Positions 25,932 through 34,510 are shown, counted from the stretch's first letter. The stretch is 62,477 nucleotides of DNA from Aquipuribacter sp. SD81 (GCF_037153975.1 NZ_JBBAYJ010000024.1:1-62477); one strand, 5' to 3'. The notes: generated from the letters alone by a model not told the origin. Numbers and translations are program-made.

Positions 25932-26774
25932 GTGACCACCACCACCTCGGCCACCGCCCGCCCGGGCGTGACCCCCGCCTCCCACACCCGCCCGACGACC
26001 GCACCTGCCCCCGCGGGTCCGGGCCGCCGCCCGACCGTCCTCCGCCGCGCCGCCCTCGTGGTGACGACGGCCCTCGCGAGCCTCTTCGCCGTCGTGTGGG
26101 GCGCGACGACCGTCGCCCAGCTCGTCACGGGGAGGGAGTCGGACCACCTCTTCCACCAGGTGACCGGGCAGGGTCTGCTGCTGTCCGCGCTGTGGCTCGG
26201 CGCCGTCCTGCCGCTCACCGTCGCCGGGTGGCGGGGCCGCGCGCCCTCCGCCGCCGCGGTGCTGCACACGGTCGGCTTCCTGCTCGCGGCCGTCACGGCG
26301 TCCGCCATGGCCCCCGTCGCCGGCGGGCCCATGGTCACCGGCGTCGCCGTCGTCACGGTCGCGCTGCTGTGGTGGGCGCTGCCGGTGCGGCCCCACGTGC
26401 GCAGCCTGCGCGCCCTCCGGCCCGCGCTCGATCCCGTCGCCGCACCGGTCGTCGCGGTCCTCGGCTGGCTGCACGTCACCTTCGCCGTGAGCGAGTCCGC
26501 GGTGCAGCGTGCGATGGCCGACGAGCACGCGACCATGGCGCACAACTTCGACATGGCGTGGGTGAGCCTGACGGTGGTCCTCGCCGGTCTCGCCGCCGTG
26601 CTCGTCCCCGGCGCCCGCCGCCTGCTCGCGGTGGCGGGGGCCGGCTCGGTCGTCATCGGCGCCAGCCGCTTCCTCATCACCGACGACGTGTGGTGGTCGC
26701 TGGCCGCCACGGCCTGCGGTGCGGTGGCCCTGCTCCTCGCGTGCGTCGCTCGCCGCGAGCGCACCCCGCGCTGA
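25932..26774 (+). CDS. Polytopic membrane protein, unknown function
   Basis: 280 aa. After a 35-residue Thr/Pro/Ala-rich N-terminus come about eight hydrophobic helices. A loop with VSESAVQRAMADEHATMAHNFDMAW is the only polar stretch with several His. GTG with AGGAG 7 nt upstream. The leader before the start (ACGACACG..., CGACC..., AGGAGCACGAC) resembles the one of the beta-helix gene. It sits between the anti-sigma gene and a sensor kinase and could belong to either response. Not recognised. Confidence 0.65.
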   Translation: MTTTTSATARPGVTPASHTRPTTAPAPAGPGRRPTVLRRAALVVTTALASLFAVVWGATTVAQLVTGRESDHLFHQVTGQGLLLSALWLGAVLPLTVAGWRGRAPSAAAVLHTVGFLLAAVTASAMAPVAGGPMVTGVAVVTVALLWWALPVRPHVRSLRALRPALDPVAAPVVAVLGWLHVTFAVSESAVQRAMADEHATMAHNFDMAWVSLTVVLAGLAAVLVPGARRLLAVAGAGSVVIGASRFLITDDVWWSLAATACGAVALLLACVARRERTPR

Positions 26775-26799
26775 GGTCGCGAGACCTACAGTGACGCGC

Positions 26800-28839
26800 G
26801 TGAGCACCAGCGCCGCCCGCGCCGGGTCCCCGGCGCGGGCGGTCGCGCGCCGCGGCACCTGGGCCGCAGCCCTCGCCCTGGCGTGCGTGGTGACGTCCCT
26901 CGCCTCGCTCGTCGTCGTCGGGCGTGACGGCGCCTGGGGCCTGCCGGCCGCCGCCCACCTGCCGGTGGACGCCGCCATCGGCGTCGTCTACGCCGTCGTC
27001 GGCGCGGCCGTCGTGCTCGCCCGGGGCGGCAGCCCCCGCCTCGGCGGGGTGCTCCTCGCCGCCGGCGCCTTCGGCTCCCTCACCGTCTGCGCCACCGCCG
27101 TGGCGGCCACCGCCCGCGAGGTCGACACCACGGCGCTCGTGGCCGTGTGGGTGCAGAGCTGGTCGTGGGTGCTCGCGACCGCCCCGCTGCTCACCCTCGT
27201 ACCGCTGCTCTTCCCCGACGGCCGGCTCCCGGGCCGGGGGTGGTGGGCCGCCGCCGTGGCGGCCGTCGTGGGCACGCTGCTCGTCTCGGCCGGGGTGGCG
27301 GCGTTCCCCGAGCCGTTCGAGGGCCGGCTCACCATCGAGCGGCCGCTGACCGACGAGTCGCTCGCCCGCGTGCTCGTGCCCGCCGGGGCGGTGCTCCTGC
27401 TCGGCGCCCTCCTCGCTGCGGCCGCCTCCCTCGTCGTCCGGGTGCGGCGGGCCACGGGCCTCGCCCGCCGGCAGGTGCTCGTCGTCGCGGTCGCGGCCGC
27501 CGTCCTGCTCGCGCACACGCTCGTGGTCGGCAGCATCCCGGCGCCCTGGGACGCGTGGACACAGGCGGTGGCGGCGTGCCTGGTGCCGGTGGCGATCGGG
27601 GTGGCCGCCACGCGGCACCGGCTCTACGACCTCGACGTCGCCGTGTGCCGGGGGATCGTGGCGCTCAGCCTGGCCGTCTGCCTCGCCGCGGTCTACGCCG
27701 CGCTCGTGGCGCTCGCCCAGCCCCTGCTCGACGGTCGGCCCGGTCTCGTCGTCGCGCTCGCCGCCGGGGTCACCGGCCTGCTCGTGCGGCCTCTCGCACT
27801 CCGGCTGCACCGGGGCGTCGACCGCATGTACTACGGCGACCGCGGGGACCCGCAGGCCGTGCTCGGCGCGCTGTCCGCGCGCCTGGGCGGCGGGCTCGAC
27901 GTGGCCGAGGTCCCGGCGGCGGTGTGCGACACGGTCGTCGGGACCCTCCGCCTCGGCGGGGCGCGCCTGGAGCTCGCGCTGGGACAGGAGGGGATGACGG
28001 CGGCGACGGCGGGAGGGCCCGAGCCGGTCGGTGAGCCGTGGCGGCTCACGCTGCGCCACCGCGGTGAGGAGGTCGGCGCGCTCGTCGTCGCACCCCGGCC
28101 GGGGGAGCGGGAGGTCGCCGCGCGCGACCGGGAGCTGCTGGAGTCGGTGGGCGGCCTCGTCGCGCCGTCGCTCGCGGCGCTGCGGCTGCACCACGACCTG
28201 CAGCGCTCGCGCGAGGCCGTCGTCGTCGCGCGGGAGGAGGAGCGCCGGCGCGTGCGTCGCGAGCTGCACGACGGCGTCGGTGCGGCCCTCGCCGGGGTTC
28301 GCCTGCAGCTGGACACCGCGCTCGCCGCGGTCGCCGGGCAGCCCGTCGAGCCGCTGCTGCGCGCGGCCGGCGCCGGGGTGGAGGCCGCCACGACCGACGT
28401 GCGCGCCGTCAGCGACGACCTGCGTCCGCCCGCGCTCGACGAGCTCGGCCTCTCCGGCAGCCTGCACGCGCTGGCGCGTCGGGTCGCCACGCCCGACGTC
28501 CGCGTCGAGGTGGACGTGCCGCGGTTGCCGCCGCTGCCCGCGGCGGTCGAGGTCGCCGCCTACCGGACCGCGTCGGAGGCGCTCGTCAACGCCGTCCGGC
28601 ACTCCGGCGGCACGAGGGTCCTCCTCCGCGTCGAGACGACGCCCGGCGCCCTCGTGCTCGACGTACTCGACGACGGGCGCGGCGCGGGCGCCGCCGCACG
28701 CGACGGCGGACAGGGCGTGCCCTCGATGCGGCTGCGGGCCGCGGAGCTCGGAGGCACGTGCGAGGTCGGCCCGGGCGCGGACCACGGCACCCTCGTGCGG
28801 GTCCGCCTCCCCGTCGCGGTGCCGGTGGTGGCCCCGTGA
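26800..28839 (+). CDS. NarL-type sensor histidine kinase
   Basis: 679 aa. The first about 330 residues hold roughly nine to ten hydrophobic helices, a membrane sensor of unknown ligand. A GAF-like middle follows, then the HisKA_3 dimerisation domain EEERRRVRRELHDGVG with phospho-accepting His490, and an HATPase domain with ASEALVNAVRHSGG (N box) and VLDDGRGAG. TACAGT at 26787 lies 7 nt before GTG 26800, so it is probably leaderless. GTG at 26791 is an alternative. The response regulator gene overlaps its stop. Confidence 0.9.
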   Translation: MSTSAARAGSPARAVARRGTWAAALALACVVTSLASLVVVGRDGAWGLPAAAHLPVDAAIGVVYAVVGAAVVLARGGSPRLGGVLLAAGAFGSLTVCATAVAATAREVDTTALVAVWVQSWSWVLATAPLLTLVPLLFPDGRLPGRGWWAAAVAAVVGTLLVSAGVAAFPEPFEGRLTIERPLTDESLARVLVPAGAVLLLGALLAAAASLVVRVRRATGLARRQVLVVAVAAAVLLAHTLVVGSIPAPWDAWTQAVAACLVPVAIGVAATRHRLYDLDVAVCRGIVALSLAVCLAAVYAALVALAQPLLDGRPGLVVALAAGVTGLLVRPLALRLHRGVDRMYYGDRGDPQAVLGALSARLGGGLDVAEVPAAVCDTVVGTLRLGGARLELALGQEGMTAATAGGPEPVGEPWRLTLRHRGEEVGALVVAPRPGEREVAARDRELLESVGGLVAPSLAALRLHHDLQRSREAVVVAREEERRRVRRELHDGVGAALAGVRLQLDTALAAVAGQPVEPLLRAAGAGVEAATTDVRAVSDDLRPPALDELGLSGSLHALARRVATPDVRVEVDVPRLPPLPAAVEVAAYRTASEALVNAVRHSGGTRVLLRVETTPGALVLDVLDDGRGAGAAARDGGQGVPSMRLRAAELGGTCEVGPGADHGTLVRVRLPVAVPVVAP

Positions 28840-29486
28840 CGTACCGGGTGCTCCTCGTCGACGACCACCCCCTGTTCCTCGACGGCGTGCGCGCCGCACT
28901 GGCCGGCGAGCCGGACCTCACCGTCGTGGGGGAGGCGCACGACGCCGCCGGCGGGGTCGCGCTCGCGGGTGAGCTGCGCCCGGACGTCGTGCTGATGGAC
29001 CTCGGCCTGCCCGACGGCTCCGGCACCGACGCCACGCGGGCGGTGCTCGCCGCGGTGCCGGGCGCCCGCGTGCTCGTCATGACCATGTCGACCGACGACG
29101 ACGCCGTCGTCGCGGCCATGCAGGCCGGTGCCCGCGGCTACGTGGTGAAGGGAGCCGGCCGCGACGACCTGCTCGCCGCGGTCCGCACGGTGGCCGCGGG
29201 CGGGGCCGTGTTCAGCCCGGCCGTAGCCGACCGGCTGGCGGCGTACTTCCGCGGGCTCGCGGCGGCACCGGGTCGGCAGGTGTTCCCGCAGCTGACGGAG
29301 CGGGAGCGTGAGGTCCTCGAGCTGCTGGCCCGCGGGCACGACAACCGGCGCCTCGCCCGCGAGCTGTTCCTGTCGGACAAGACGGTGCGCAACCACGTCT
29401 CCAGCGTGCTCGCCAAGCTCGGGGTCGCGGACCGGGCCGAGGCCGCGGAGCGCGCCCGCAACGCGGGGCTCGGCCGCTCGGGCTGA
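28836..29486 (+). CDS. NarL/FixJ-family response regulator
   Basis: 216 aa. Receiver domain with VDDHP, phospho-accepting Asp55 in VLMDLGLPDGSG, Thr near MTMSTDD and Lys in VVKGA. LuxR-type HTH at the C-terminus: LTEREREVLELLARGHDNRRLARELFLSDKTVRNHVSSVLAKLGV. GTG overlaps the kinase stop by 4 bp, so kinase and regulator are made together. Targets unknown; the membrane protein gene upstream of the kinase is a candidate. Confidence 0.95.
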   Translation: MTYRVLLVDDHPLFLDGVRAALAGEPDLTVVGEAHDAAGGVALAGELRPDVVLMDLGLPDGSGTDATRAVLAAVPGARVLVMTMSTDDDAVVAAMQAGARGYVVKGAGRDDLLAAVRTVAAGGAVFSPAVADRLAAYFRGLAAAPGRQVFPQLTEREREVLELLARGHDNRRLARELFLSDKTVRNHVSSVLAKLGVADRAEAAERARNAGLGRSG

Positions 29487-29510
29487 CGCGTCCGGCTCGC
29501 GCTCGCGTGC

Positions 29511-29957
29511 TCAGGCCAGGCGCGAGCGCACGGCTGCGGCGACGGCGCCGCCGTCGGCCCGGCCGGCCACCTTCGCGTTGACGGCCTTCATCGCCGCGCC
29601 CATCTGCTGCATGCCGGTCAGCCCCTCGGTGGCGAGCACCTCGTCGACCAGCGCCTGCAGCTCGGCGGGCGACAGCTGCTGCGGCAGGTACTCCTCCAGC
29701 ACCGCCGCCTCGGCGGTCTCACGCTCGGCCAGCTCGGGACGACCGGCGTCGGTGTACACCTGCGCGGACTCGCGGCGCTTCTTCGCCTCCTTGGCGACGA
29801 CCTTCTGCGCCTCCGCGTCGGACAGGGTGCGCTGCTGCTTGCCGGCGACCTCGGCCTCGCGGACGGCGGTCAGGACCATGCGGAGCGTGCCGACGCGCAG
29901 CTGGTCGCCGGCCCGCATCGCGGTGGTGAGGTCCTCGCGCAGCTTCTCGACGAACAC
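29511..29957 (-). CDS. GatB/YqeY domain protein
   Basis: 148 aa, the normal size of stand-alone YqeY. It is helical, with LREDLTTAMRAGDQLRVGTLRMVLTAV at the start and the tail domain LPQQLSPAELQALVDEVLA. Family knowledge: related to the tRNA-binding tail of GatB amidotransferase, exact role unclear. ATG start. It converges on the response regulator gene and diverges from the vapB-like gene. Confidence 0.92.
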   Translation of the reverse strand: MFVEKLREDLTTAMRAGDQLRVGTLRMVLTAVREAEVAGKQQRTLSDAEAQKVVAKEAKKRRESAQVYTDAGRPELAERETAEAAVLEEYLPQQLSPAELQALVDEVLATEGLTGMQQMGAAMKAVNAKVAGRADGGAVAAAVRSRLA

Positions 29958-30006
29958 GCTGCGGAGGGTACGCCGCCCAGCACCCGCACGTTGCTCGCAC
30001 GGTGGT

Positions 30007-30031
30007 GAGGTGCACCTCGCACCAGTGGTGC
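30007..30031. promoter_or_regulatory. Two adjacent palindromes upstream of vapB
   Basis: GAGGTGCACCTC (30007-30018) is a perfect 12-bp palindrome and GCACCAGTGGTGC (30019-30031) is a perfect 13-mer around a central G. They abut and end 12 nt before the vapB start. Ribbon-helix-helix antitoxins with their toxin bind paired sites like these to repress their own operon. No direct evidence of binding. Confidence 0.5.
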
Positions 30032-30043
30032 GACCCTGAGCGC

Positions 30044-30265
30044 ATGCGGACGACGGTCACGCTCACCCCCGACGTGGAGGCCGAGGTCGCGCGTCTTCGG
30101 CGGGAGGAGGGCCTCGGCACGAGCGAGGCGGTCGTGCTGCCTGCTCGGCGGGGCATGGCGCGCCGGCGGGACACCCGCCCGTTCCGGCAGCGCACCGCGG
30201 CGACAGGAGCCCGGGTCGACCTCAGCGACATCGGCGAGGTCCTCGACGTGCTGGACGACGCGTGA
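30044..30265 (+). CDS. VapB-type antitoxin (ribbon-helix-helix)
   Basis: 73 aa. The N-terminus MRTTVTLTPDVEAEVARLRREEGLG is a typical RHH strand and helix. Helix 2, usually EAxNxxLRRGL, reads SEAVVLPARRGMA, with a Pro in the middle, which may harm the fold. The Arg-rich middle and acidic C-terminal tail (VDLSDIGEVLDVLDD) would wrap a VapC toxin. Its stop overlaps the start of the vapC reading frame by 4 bp, the usual vapBC layout. The partner toxin is broken, so the gene may be a relic. Confidence 0.72.
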   Translation: MRTTVTLTPDVEAEVARLRREEGLGTSEAVVLPARRGMARRRDTRPFRQRTAATGARVDLSDIGEVLDVLDDA

Positions 30266-30687
30266 TCCTCGACGCGAACGTCCTGCTGTAGGCGGTCGTC
30301 TCCACGACGCGGCACCACGACCGTGCGCGCGCGTTCCTCGAGGAGCACCTCAACGGTGACGTCCGCGTCGGGCTGCCGTGGCAGAGCCTGGCCGCCTTCC
30401 TCCGCATCAGCACCCACCCGGGAGTCATGGCGAACCCGCTGTCGGCGCAGGCCGCCGCGGGTCATGTGAAGGACTGGCTCGCGGCACCCGCCGCCCGGCT
30501 CCCGGACGTCACCGCCGCGACGTGCTCGGTCCTCCGGTGGCTCCTCGTCGACCACGAGGTGACCGGCATCCTCGTGCCGGGTGCGCTGCTCGCGGCTCTC
30601 GCGGTCCAGCACGGCCTGCCGGTCGTGAGCGCCGACTCCGACTTCGCGCGCTTCACGGCGGCGACGTGGGTCAACCCCTTCGCCTGA
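30262..30687 (+). pseudogene. Broken VapC toxin (PIN domain), in-frame amber
   Basis: Translation from GTG 30262 gives MILDANVLL, then TAG at 30289-30291, then AVVSTTRHH and a full PIN-domain sequence to the stop at 30687 (141 codons without the break). In relatives the tenth residue is usually Tyr (MILDANVLLYAV), so one TAC-to-TAG change explains it. Also, the usual late acidic motif VPDAHLAALA reads VPGALLAALA, losing a metal-binding Asp. The last acidic cluster SADSDFARF is kept. A restart at ATG 30427 would lack the first Asp. The toxin is almost certainly inactive. Confidence 0.85.
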
Positions 30688-30809
30688 GGTCCGGGCACCA
30701 TCGGCGACGCCTGCCCTCGCCGCGTGGGCCCGCCGGGACGGCGGAGCCCGGCAGCGGCCGGCGTGCGGCGTCGAGGGCGCGCTCCCGCGCCTCACCCGCC
30801 GCCGGACGG

Positions 30810-31517
30810 CTACGCCTCCGGCAGCTCCGCGTACATCCGCGCCATCCGGTCGATCTCGATGCGCTGGTCGGAGTCGACGTGCTGCGCGAACTCCCACAGG
30901 CGGGGGTCCTCCGCGGCGCCGTCGGTCGCGATGAGCTCCTCGACCATCGCGAGGGCGCCCTCGTGGTGCGCGCTCATGCCGACGAGGAACTGCCGGACGA
31001 ACTCGTCGCCGGAGGCGGCCTCCATCGCCGCCATCTGCTCCTCGCTCAGCATGCCGGGCATGCCCGAGTGGTCGCCGCCGTGGTCCCCCGAGTGCCCACC
31101 GTGGTCCGCGCCGCCGCGCTCCACCGCCGCGTCGTGCTCGGCGAGCATCCGCTCGAGCTGCTCGAGCTCCGCCGTCTGGGAGATGTCCATCCGCTGCACG
31201 AAGAGCCGCAGCTGCTCGTCGTCGGTGCGGTCCGCGACGAGCGCGGTCATGGCGAGGGCCTGCTCGTGGTGCACCTGCATGTCGCGCATGAAGGCGACGT
31301 CAGCCTCGCTGAAGGGGGAGTCGGCGAAGACCTCCTCCGCCTCGACCGGTGCCTCGGAGAGCACCTCGTTGGGCTCGCCCGGTGCGCCCGGCTGGATGTG
31401 GACGACGTCGGAGGGGAGCGCCTGCGGCTCCGCGGCGGCCGAGCACCCGGCGAGCGCGCCCGCCCCGAGGAGCGCCACGACGGCCGCGTACAGGGCGGTA
31501 CGGGAAGATCCGGGCAT
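30810..31517 (-). CDS. DUF305 lipoprotein
   Basis: 235 aa. Lipobox-type signal: hydrophobic stretch then GAGALAGCSAAAE with Cys25 as the lipidated residue. Two DUF305 halves carry MRDMQVHHEQALAM and MSAHHEGALAM, ferritin-like helical hairpins rich in His and Met, which in some relatives bind copper. A His/Gly-rich linker (DHGGHSGDHGGDHSG) lies between them. It is exported and lipid-anchored. Divergent from an LVIVD-repeat protein with 147 bp between starts, a neighbourhood I associate with actinobacteria. Confidence 0.88.
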   Translation of the reverse strand: MPGSSRTALYAAVVALLGAGALAGCSAAAEPQALPSDVVHIQPGAPGEPNEVLSEAPVEAEEVFADSPFSEADVAFMRDMQVHHEQALAMTALVADRTDDEQLRLFVQRMDISQTAELEQLERMLAEHDAAVERGGADHGGHSGDHGGDHSGMPGMLSEEQMAAMEAASGDEFVRQFLVGMSAHHEGALAMVEELIATDGAAEDPRLWEFAQHVDSDQRIEIDRMARMYAELPEA

Positions 31518-31555
31518 TCGCTCCCTCTCGACCGGTCGTCCGGTTCAGGGTCTTG

Positions 31556-31584
31556 ATTCTGCCGGACGGCGCGGCAAAGGTTAA
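31556..31584 (-). promoter_or_regulatory. Probable promoter for the DUF305 gene
   Basis: On the minus strand TTAACC (31584-31579) and CAGAAT (31561-31556) are 17 nt apart, a fair sigma-70-like pair. It would start about 30 nt before the DUF305 ATG, which has GGGAG upstream. On the plus strand TTGATT (31553-31558) may be a -35 element for the LVIVD gene, so the two promoters would overlap. Confidence 0.4.
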
Positions 31585-31664
31585 CCCGGTCAGCGGACCG
31601 CAACGGCGCGGGCGGCGGAGTTCGGGTCCCACCCCTCGGGGCCCGTCGCGAGATGAGGGCACAC

Positions 31665-33503
31665 ATGACGAGACATCCGTCCACCCGGTCCGCGCGCCTG
31701 CGCGCGGCCACCGTCGCCGGGGCGCTCGCCCTCGCACTGGTCCCCGCCGGCGTCGCCGCCGCGCAGGCCGAGCCGGACCCGCGCGCGGGCCTCGCGCCCG
31801 GCACGCAGTCCGGCACGGACGGCGCGGCGTTCACCGACCCGCTGCGCGACGCGGAGACGGTCGGCGTCGGCATGGAGCTGCTCGCCGAGCGCTCCAAGCC
31901 CGCCTACACCGGGGCGGCGGGTGCCTTCAACTACAGCAACATCAACTCCGACCTCGCGTTCCAGGGCGACTACGCCTTCTCCGGGAACTACCGCGGCTTC
32001 GGGGTCTACGACGTGTCCGACCCGGGGGCGCCGGTGCTGCGCACGACCGTCAACTGCCCGGGTGGCCAGGGCGACGTGTCGGTGTACGGCGACCTGCTCT
32101 TCATGTCGGTGGAGTCCGGTGCGGGGCGGGTCGACTGCTCGACGGACCCGACGGCGACGGTGTTCCGCGGCGTCCGCATCTTCGACATCAGCGACCCGCT
32201 CGCCCCGGTCCAGGTCGGCGGCGTGCAGACGTGCCGCGGCTCGCACACGCACACCCTCGTCACCCAGCCGGGGGTCACCGACCGGGTGTGGGTCTACAAC
32301 TCCGGCACGAGCGGCGTCCGCCCCGCCGAGCAGCTGGCCGGCTGCGTGAACACGCAGTCGACGACCGACCCGCTGAGCTCCCGCTACAGCATCGACGTCA
32401 TCGAGGTGCCGCTCGCGGACCCGGCGGCCGCGCGCATCACGAGCAGCCCGCGCGTGATGGCGAGCGAGACGAGCATCGCCGGCCTCAACCCCGGCGGCAC
32501 GCAGGCCACCCTGCCGGCCGACGACCCCCGCGCCTCCGGCGAGGGCTACGCCGCCGGCGGCCAGCGGGTCTCCGCCACGGCGGCCTGCCACGACATCACG
32601 GCGTACCCGGCCATCGGCCTCGCCGCCGGCGCGTGCCAGGGCGACGGGATCCTCCTCGACATCACCGACGCGGCCAACCCGGTGCGGGTCGCGGACGCCA
32701 CCGACGAGAACTTCGCGTACTGGCACTCCGCGACCTTCAACGACGCCGGGACGAAGGTCGTCTTCACCGACGAGTGGGGCGGGGGTGTCGGGGCGCGGTG
32801 CCGTCCGACCGACCCGGCCAACTGGGGCGCCAACGCGATCTACGACATCGAGCGGGACGCGTCGGGCGCGCCGTCGCTGGTGTGGAAGAGCTACTACAAG
32901 ATCCCGAACGTGCAGGCGACGAACGAGACGTGCGTGGCGCACAACGGCAACCTCGTGCCCGTCCCGGGCCGCGACGTCATGGTCCAGGCCTGGTACGAGG
33001 GCGGCACGTCGGTGTTCGACTTCACCGACTCGGCCAACCCGGAGGAGATCGCGTTCTTCGACCGCGGGCCGTACGACGACGAGACGTTCCACCAGGGCGG
33101 GTACTGGTCGAGCTACTGGTACAACGGCAACGTCTTCGGCAACGAGATCTTCCTCGGCTTCGACAGCTGGGCGCTCACCGGCACGGACGTGCTGAGCGCG
33201 AACGAGATCGCCGCCGCCGCCGCGGCGGACGTCGACGAGCTCAACGCGCAGGCGCAGGAGCCGATCGAGCACGCGCCGAGCTTCACCCTGGTGCGGGCCC
33301 GCTACGACCAGGCCGTGCGCGCCGGTGCGCTGACGGGCAGCCGGGCCCGGGACGTCGCGAAGTTCGTCGACCGTGCCGAGGGCTTCGCCGAGCGGCAGCG
33401 CCCGGCGGCGCGCGCCACACTTCTCGCCCAGGCCCGACAGCTGACGGCCGACGACCAGGAGGCGCTCGCGACCGAGCTGCGCCGCCTGGCCGACAGCCTG
33501 TAG
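31665..33503 (+). CDS. Secreted LVIVD-repeat beta-propeller protein
   Basis: About 612 aa. ATG 31665 is preferred over 31653 because AGGG lies 6 nt upstream. Signal peptide to about residue 35 (ALVPAGVAAAQA). Repeats with the LVIVD pattern follow: GNYRGFGVYDVSDPGAPVL, FRGVRIFDISDPLAPVQV, GILLDITDAANPVRV and SVFDFTDSANPEEI, each one propeller blade. The last 100 residues are helical and Ala-rich. The gene pairs divergently with a DUF305 lipoprotein, so the two may share a metal or envelope-stress role. No enzyme motif seen. Confidence 0.85.
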   Translation: MTRHPSTRSARLRAATVAGALALALVPAGVAAAQAEPDPRAGLAPGTQSGTDGAAFTDPLRDAETVGVGMELLAERSKPAYTGAAGAFNYSNINSDLAFQGDYAFSGNYRGFGVYDVSDPGAPVLRTTVNCPGGQGDVSVYGDLLFMSVESGAGRVDCSTDPTATVFRGVRIFDISDPLAPVQVGGVQTCRGSHTHTLVTQPGVTDRVWVYNSGTSGVRPAEQLAGCVNTQSTTDPLSSRYSIDVIEVPLADPAAARITSSPRVMASETSIAGLNPGGTQATLPADDPRASGEGYAAGGQRVSATAACHDITAYPAIGLAAGACQGDGILLDITDAANPVRVADATDENFAYWHSATFNDAGTKVVFTDEWGGGVGARCRPTDPANWGANAIYDIERDASGAPSLVWKSYYKIPNVQATNETCVAHNGNLVPVPGRDVMVQAWYEGGTSVFDFTDSANPEEIAFFDRGPYDDETFHQGGYWSSYWYNGNVFGNEIFLGFDSWALTGTDVLSANEIAAAAAADVDELNAQAQEPIEHAPSFTLVRARYDQAVRAGALTGSRARDVAKFVDRAEGFAERQRPAARATLLAQARQLTADDQEALATELRRLADSL

Positions 33504-33554
33504 CCGACCCCGGCAGGACCGCGGCACGACCGCGGCACGACGGCGGAACGACGA

Positions 33555-33590
33555 CAGCGGCCGCCGCACCCTCGGGTGCGGCGGCCGCTG
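33555..33590. terminator. Bidirectional hairpin terminator
   Basis: A perfect 16-bp stem (33555-33570 with 33575-33590) closes on the 4-nt loop CTCG, about 50 nt after the LVIVD stop and 39 nt before the end of the convergent membrane gene. No U tract, as is common in high-GC actinobacteria. It can serve both strands. Confidence 0.8.
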
Positions 33591-33628
33591 CCGTGCGAGG
33601 GCTGTCGGGCCGGGCCTGCGGCCGGTGC

Positions 33629-34354
33629 CTACAGCTGGTTGCGGACCCCCGCCTCGTGCCGGACCTGTCGCACCTGGTCCCCGACGCCGCCGTCGAGCGC
33701 CCGGCCGGCGGGCCCCCGCCGCAGCAGCGGCAGCACGGTGCGGTGCCGGGCGTCCTCCAGCTCCAGTGCGAGCGCGGCGTACAGCGCGAGCGCCCCGAGT
33801 GCGAGGCCGACGACCGCCGCCACGGCGTACCAGGTCGACGACCCCGTGAGCTCCGCGACGCCGGTGAGGGCGAAGCGGAGCGCGGACGTCGTGATGACCG
33901 TCGCGGGGACGACCTTGGGGCTCGCGGCGGCCGCCGGCACGAGCAGGGCGCCCGCGGACAGCAGCAGCAGCACACCGAGCCCGGCGCTCGACGTGCCGGG
34001 CGGGCTCGTGAGGCTCGCCTAGCCCACGAGCGCCCACGTGCCCGACAGCACCGCCATGCCGGTGCCGGCGACCGGGTCGCGGGCGAGGAACCCGAAGACC
34101 GACGCGAGCGCCTGCAGCGGCACCGTGAAGAGCAGTGCGCCGAGTGCCACGAGCCGTCCCTGGTCCTCCGGCAGCCAGTCGAGCTGGAGGACCGCGAACG
34201 CAGTCGTCGCGACGAACAGGCCGAGGAACCCCAGCGGCAGCGGGGTGCCGATGGGCCGCAGCACGATCCGCGTGCTGCCGAGCTCCTCGGGAGGGACGCC
34301 GGCCCGCGAGCGAAGTCCGTCCCCCATCAGCGGACGAGTGCCCGCGTGCCCCAC
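33629..34354 (-). pseudogene. GPR1/FUN34/YaaH-type membrane protein, in-frame amber
   Basis: Two ORFs in the same frame are separated by a single TAG at 34019-34021. Upstream part: RPIGTPLPLGFLGL and RDPVAGTGMAVLSGTWALVG. Downstream part: ASLTSPPGTSSAGLG, four hydrophobic helices and LEDARHRTVLPL. Together they make about 241 codons of a six-helix acetate-uptake-like protein with the (N)P-L-P-L-G-F signature. The lost residue is best explained as Trp (TGG to TAG). Alternatives are a sequencing error, or restart at GTG 33973 giving only the C-terminal helices. Start GTG 34354 is tentative. Confidence 0.78.
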
Positions 34355-34510
34355 GGCTCCGCGATCCGGTCGGTCCTCATGGCTCGTCCGCCTTCCCTCG
34401 GGAGGGCCGGCGGCGACGCGGTGCGCAGCCTCGGGCGCCGGCCCCTGCTGCCGGGTCCCGACCGGGACCCGTCGTGGGCCCTACCCGCAGACCTGCGGTC
34501 TAATCGCCGC

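Noticed and set aside
30427-30687. Short VapC made from the internal ATG
   Set aside because: It would lack the first catalytic Asp and first strand-helix unit, and there is no ribosome site.
30289-34021. Stop-codon recoding (TAG read as an amino acid)
   Set aside because: TAG ends several intact genes in the window, and the broken vapC also lost a catalytic Asp. Decay explains the data better.
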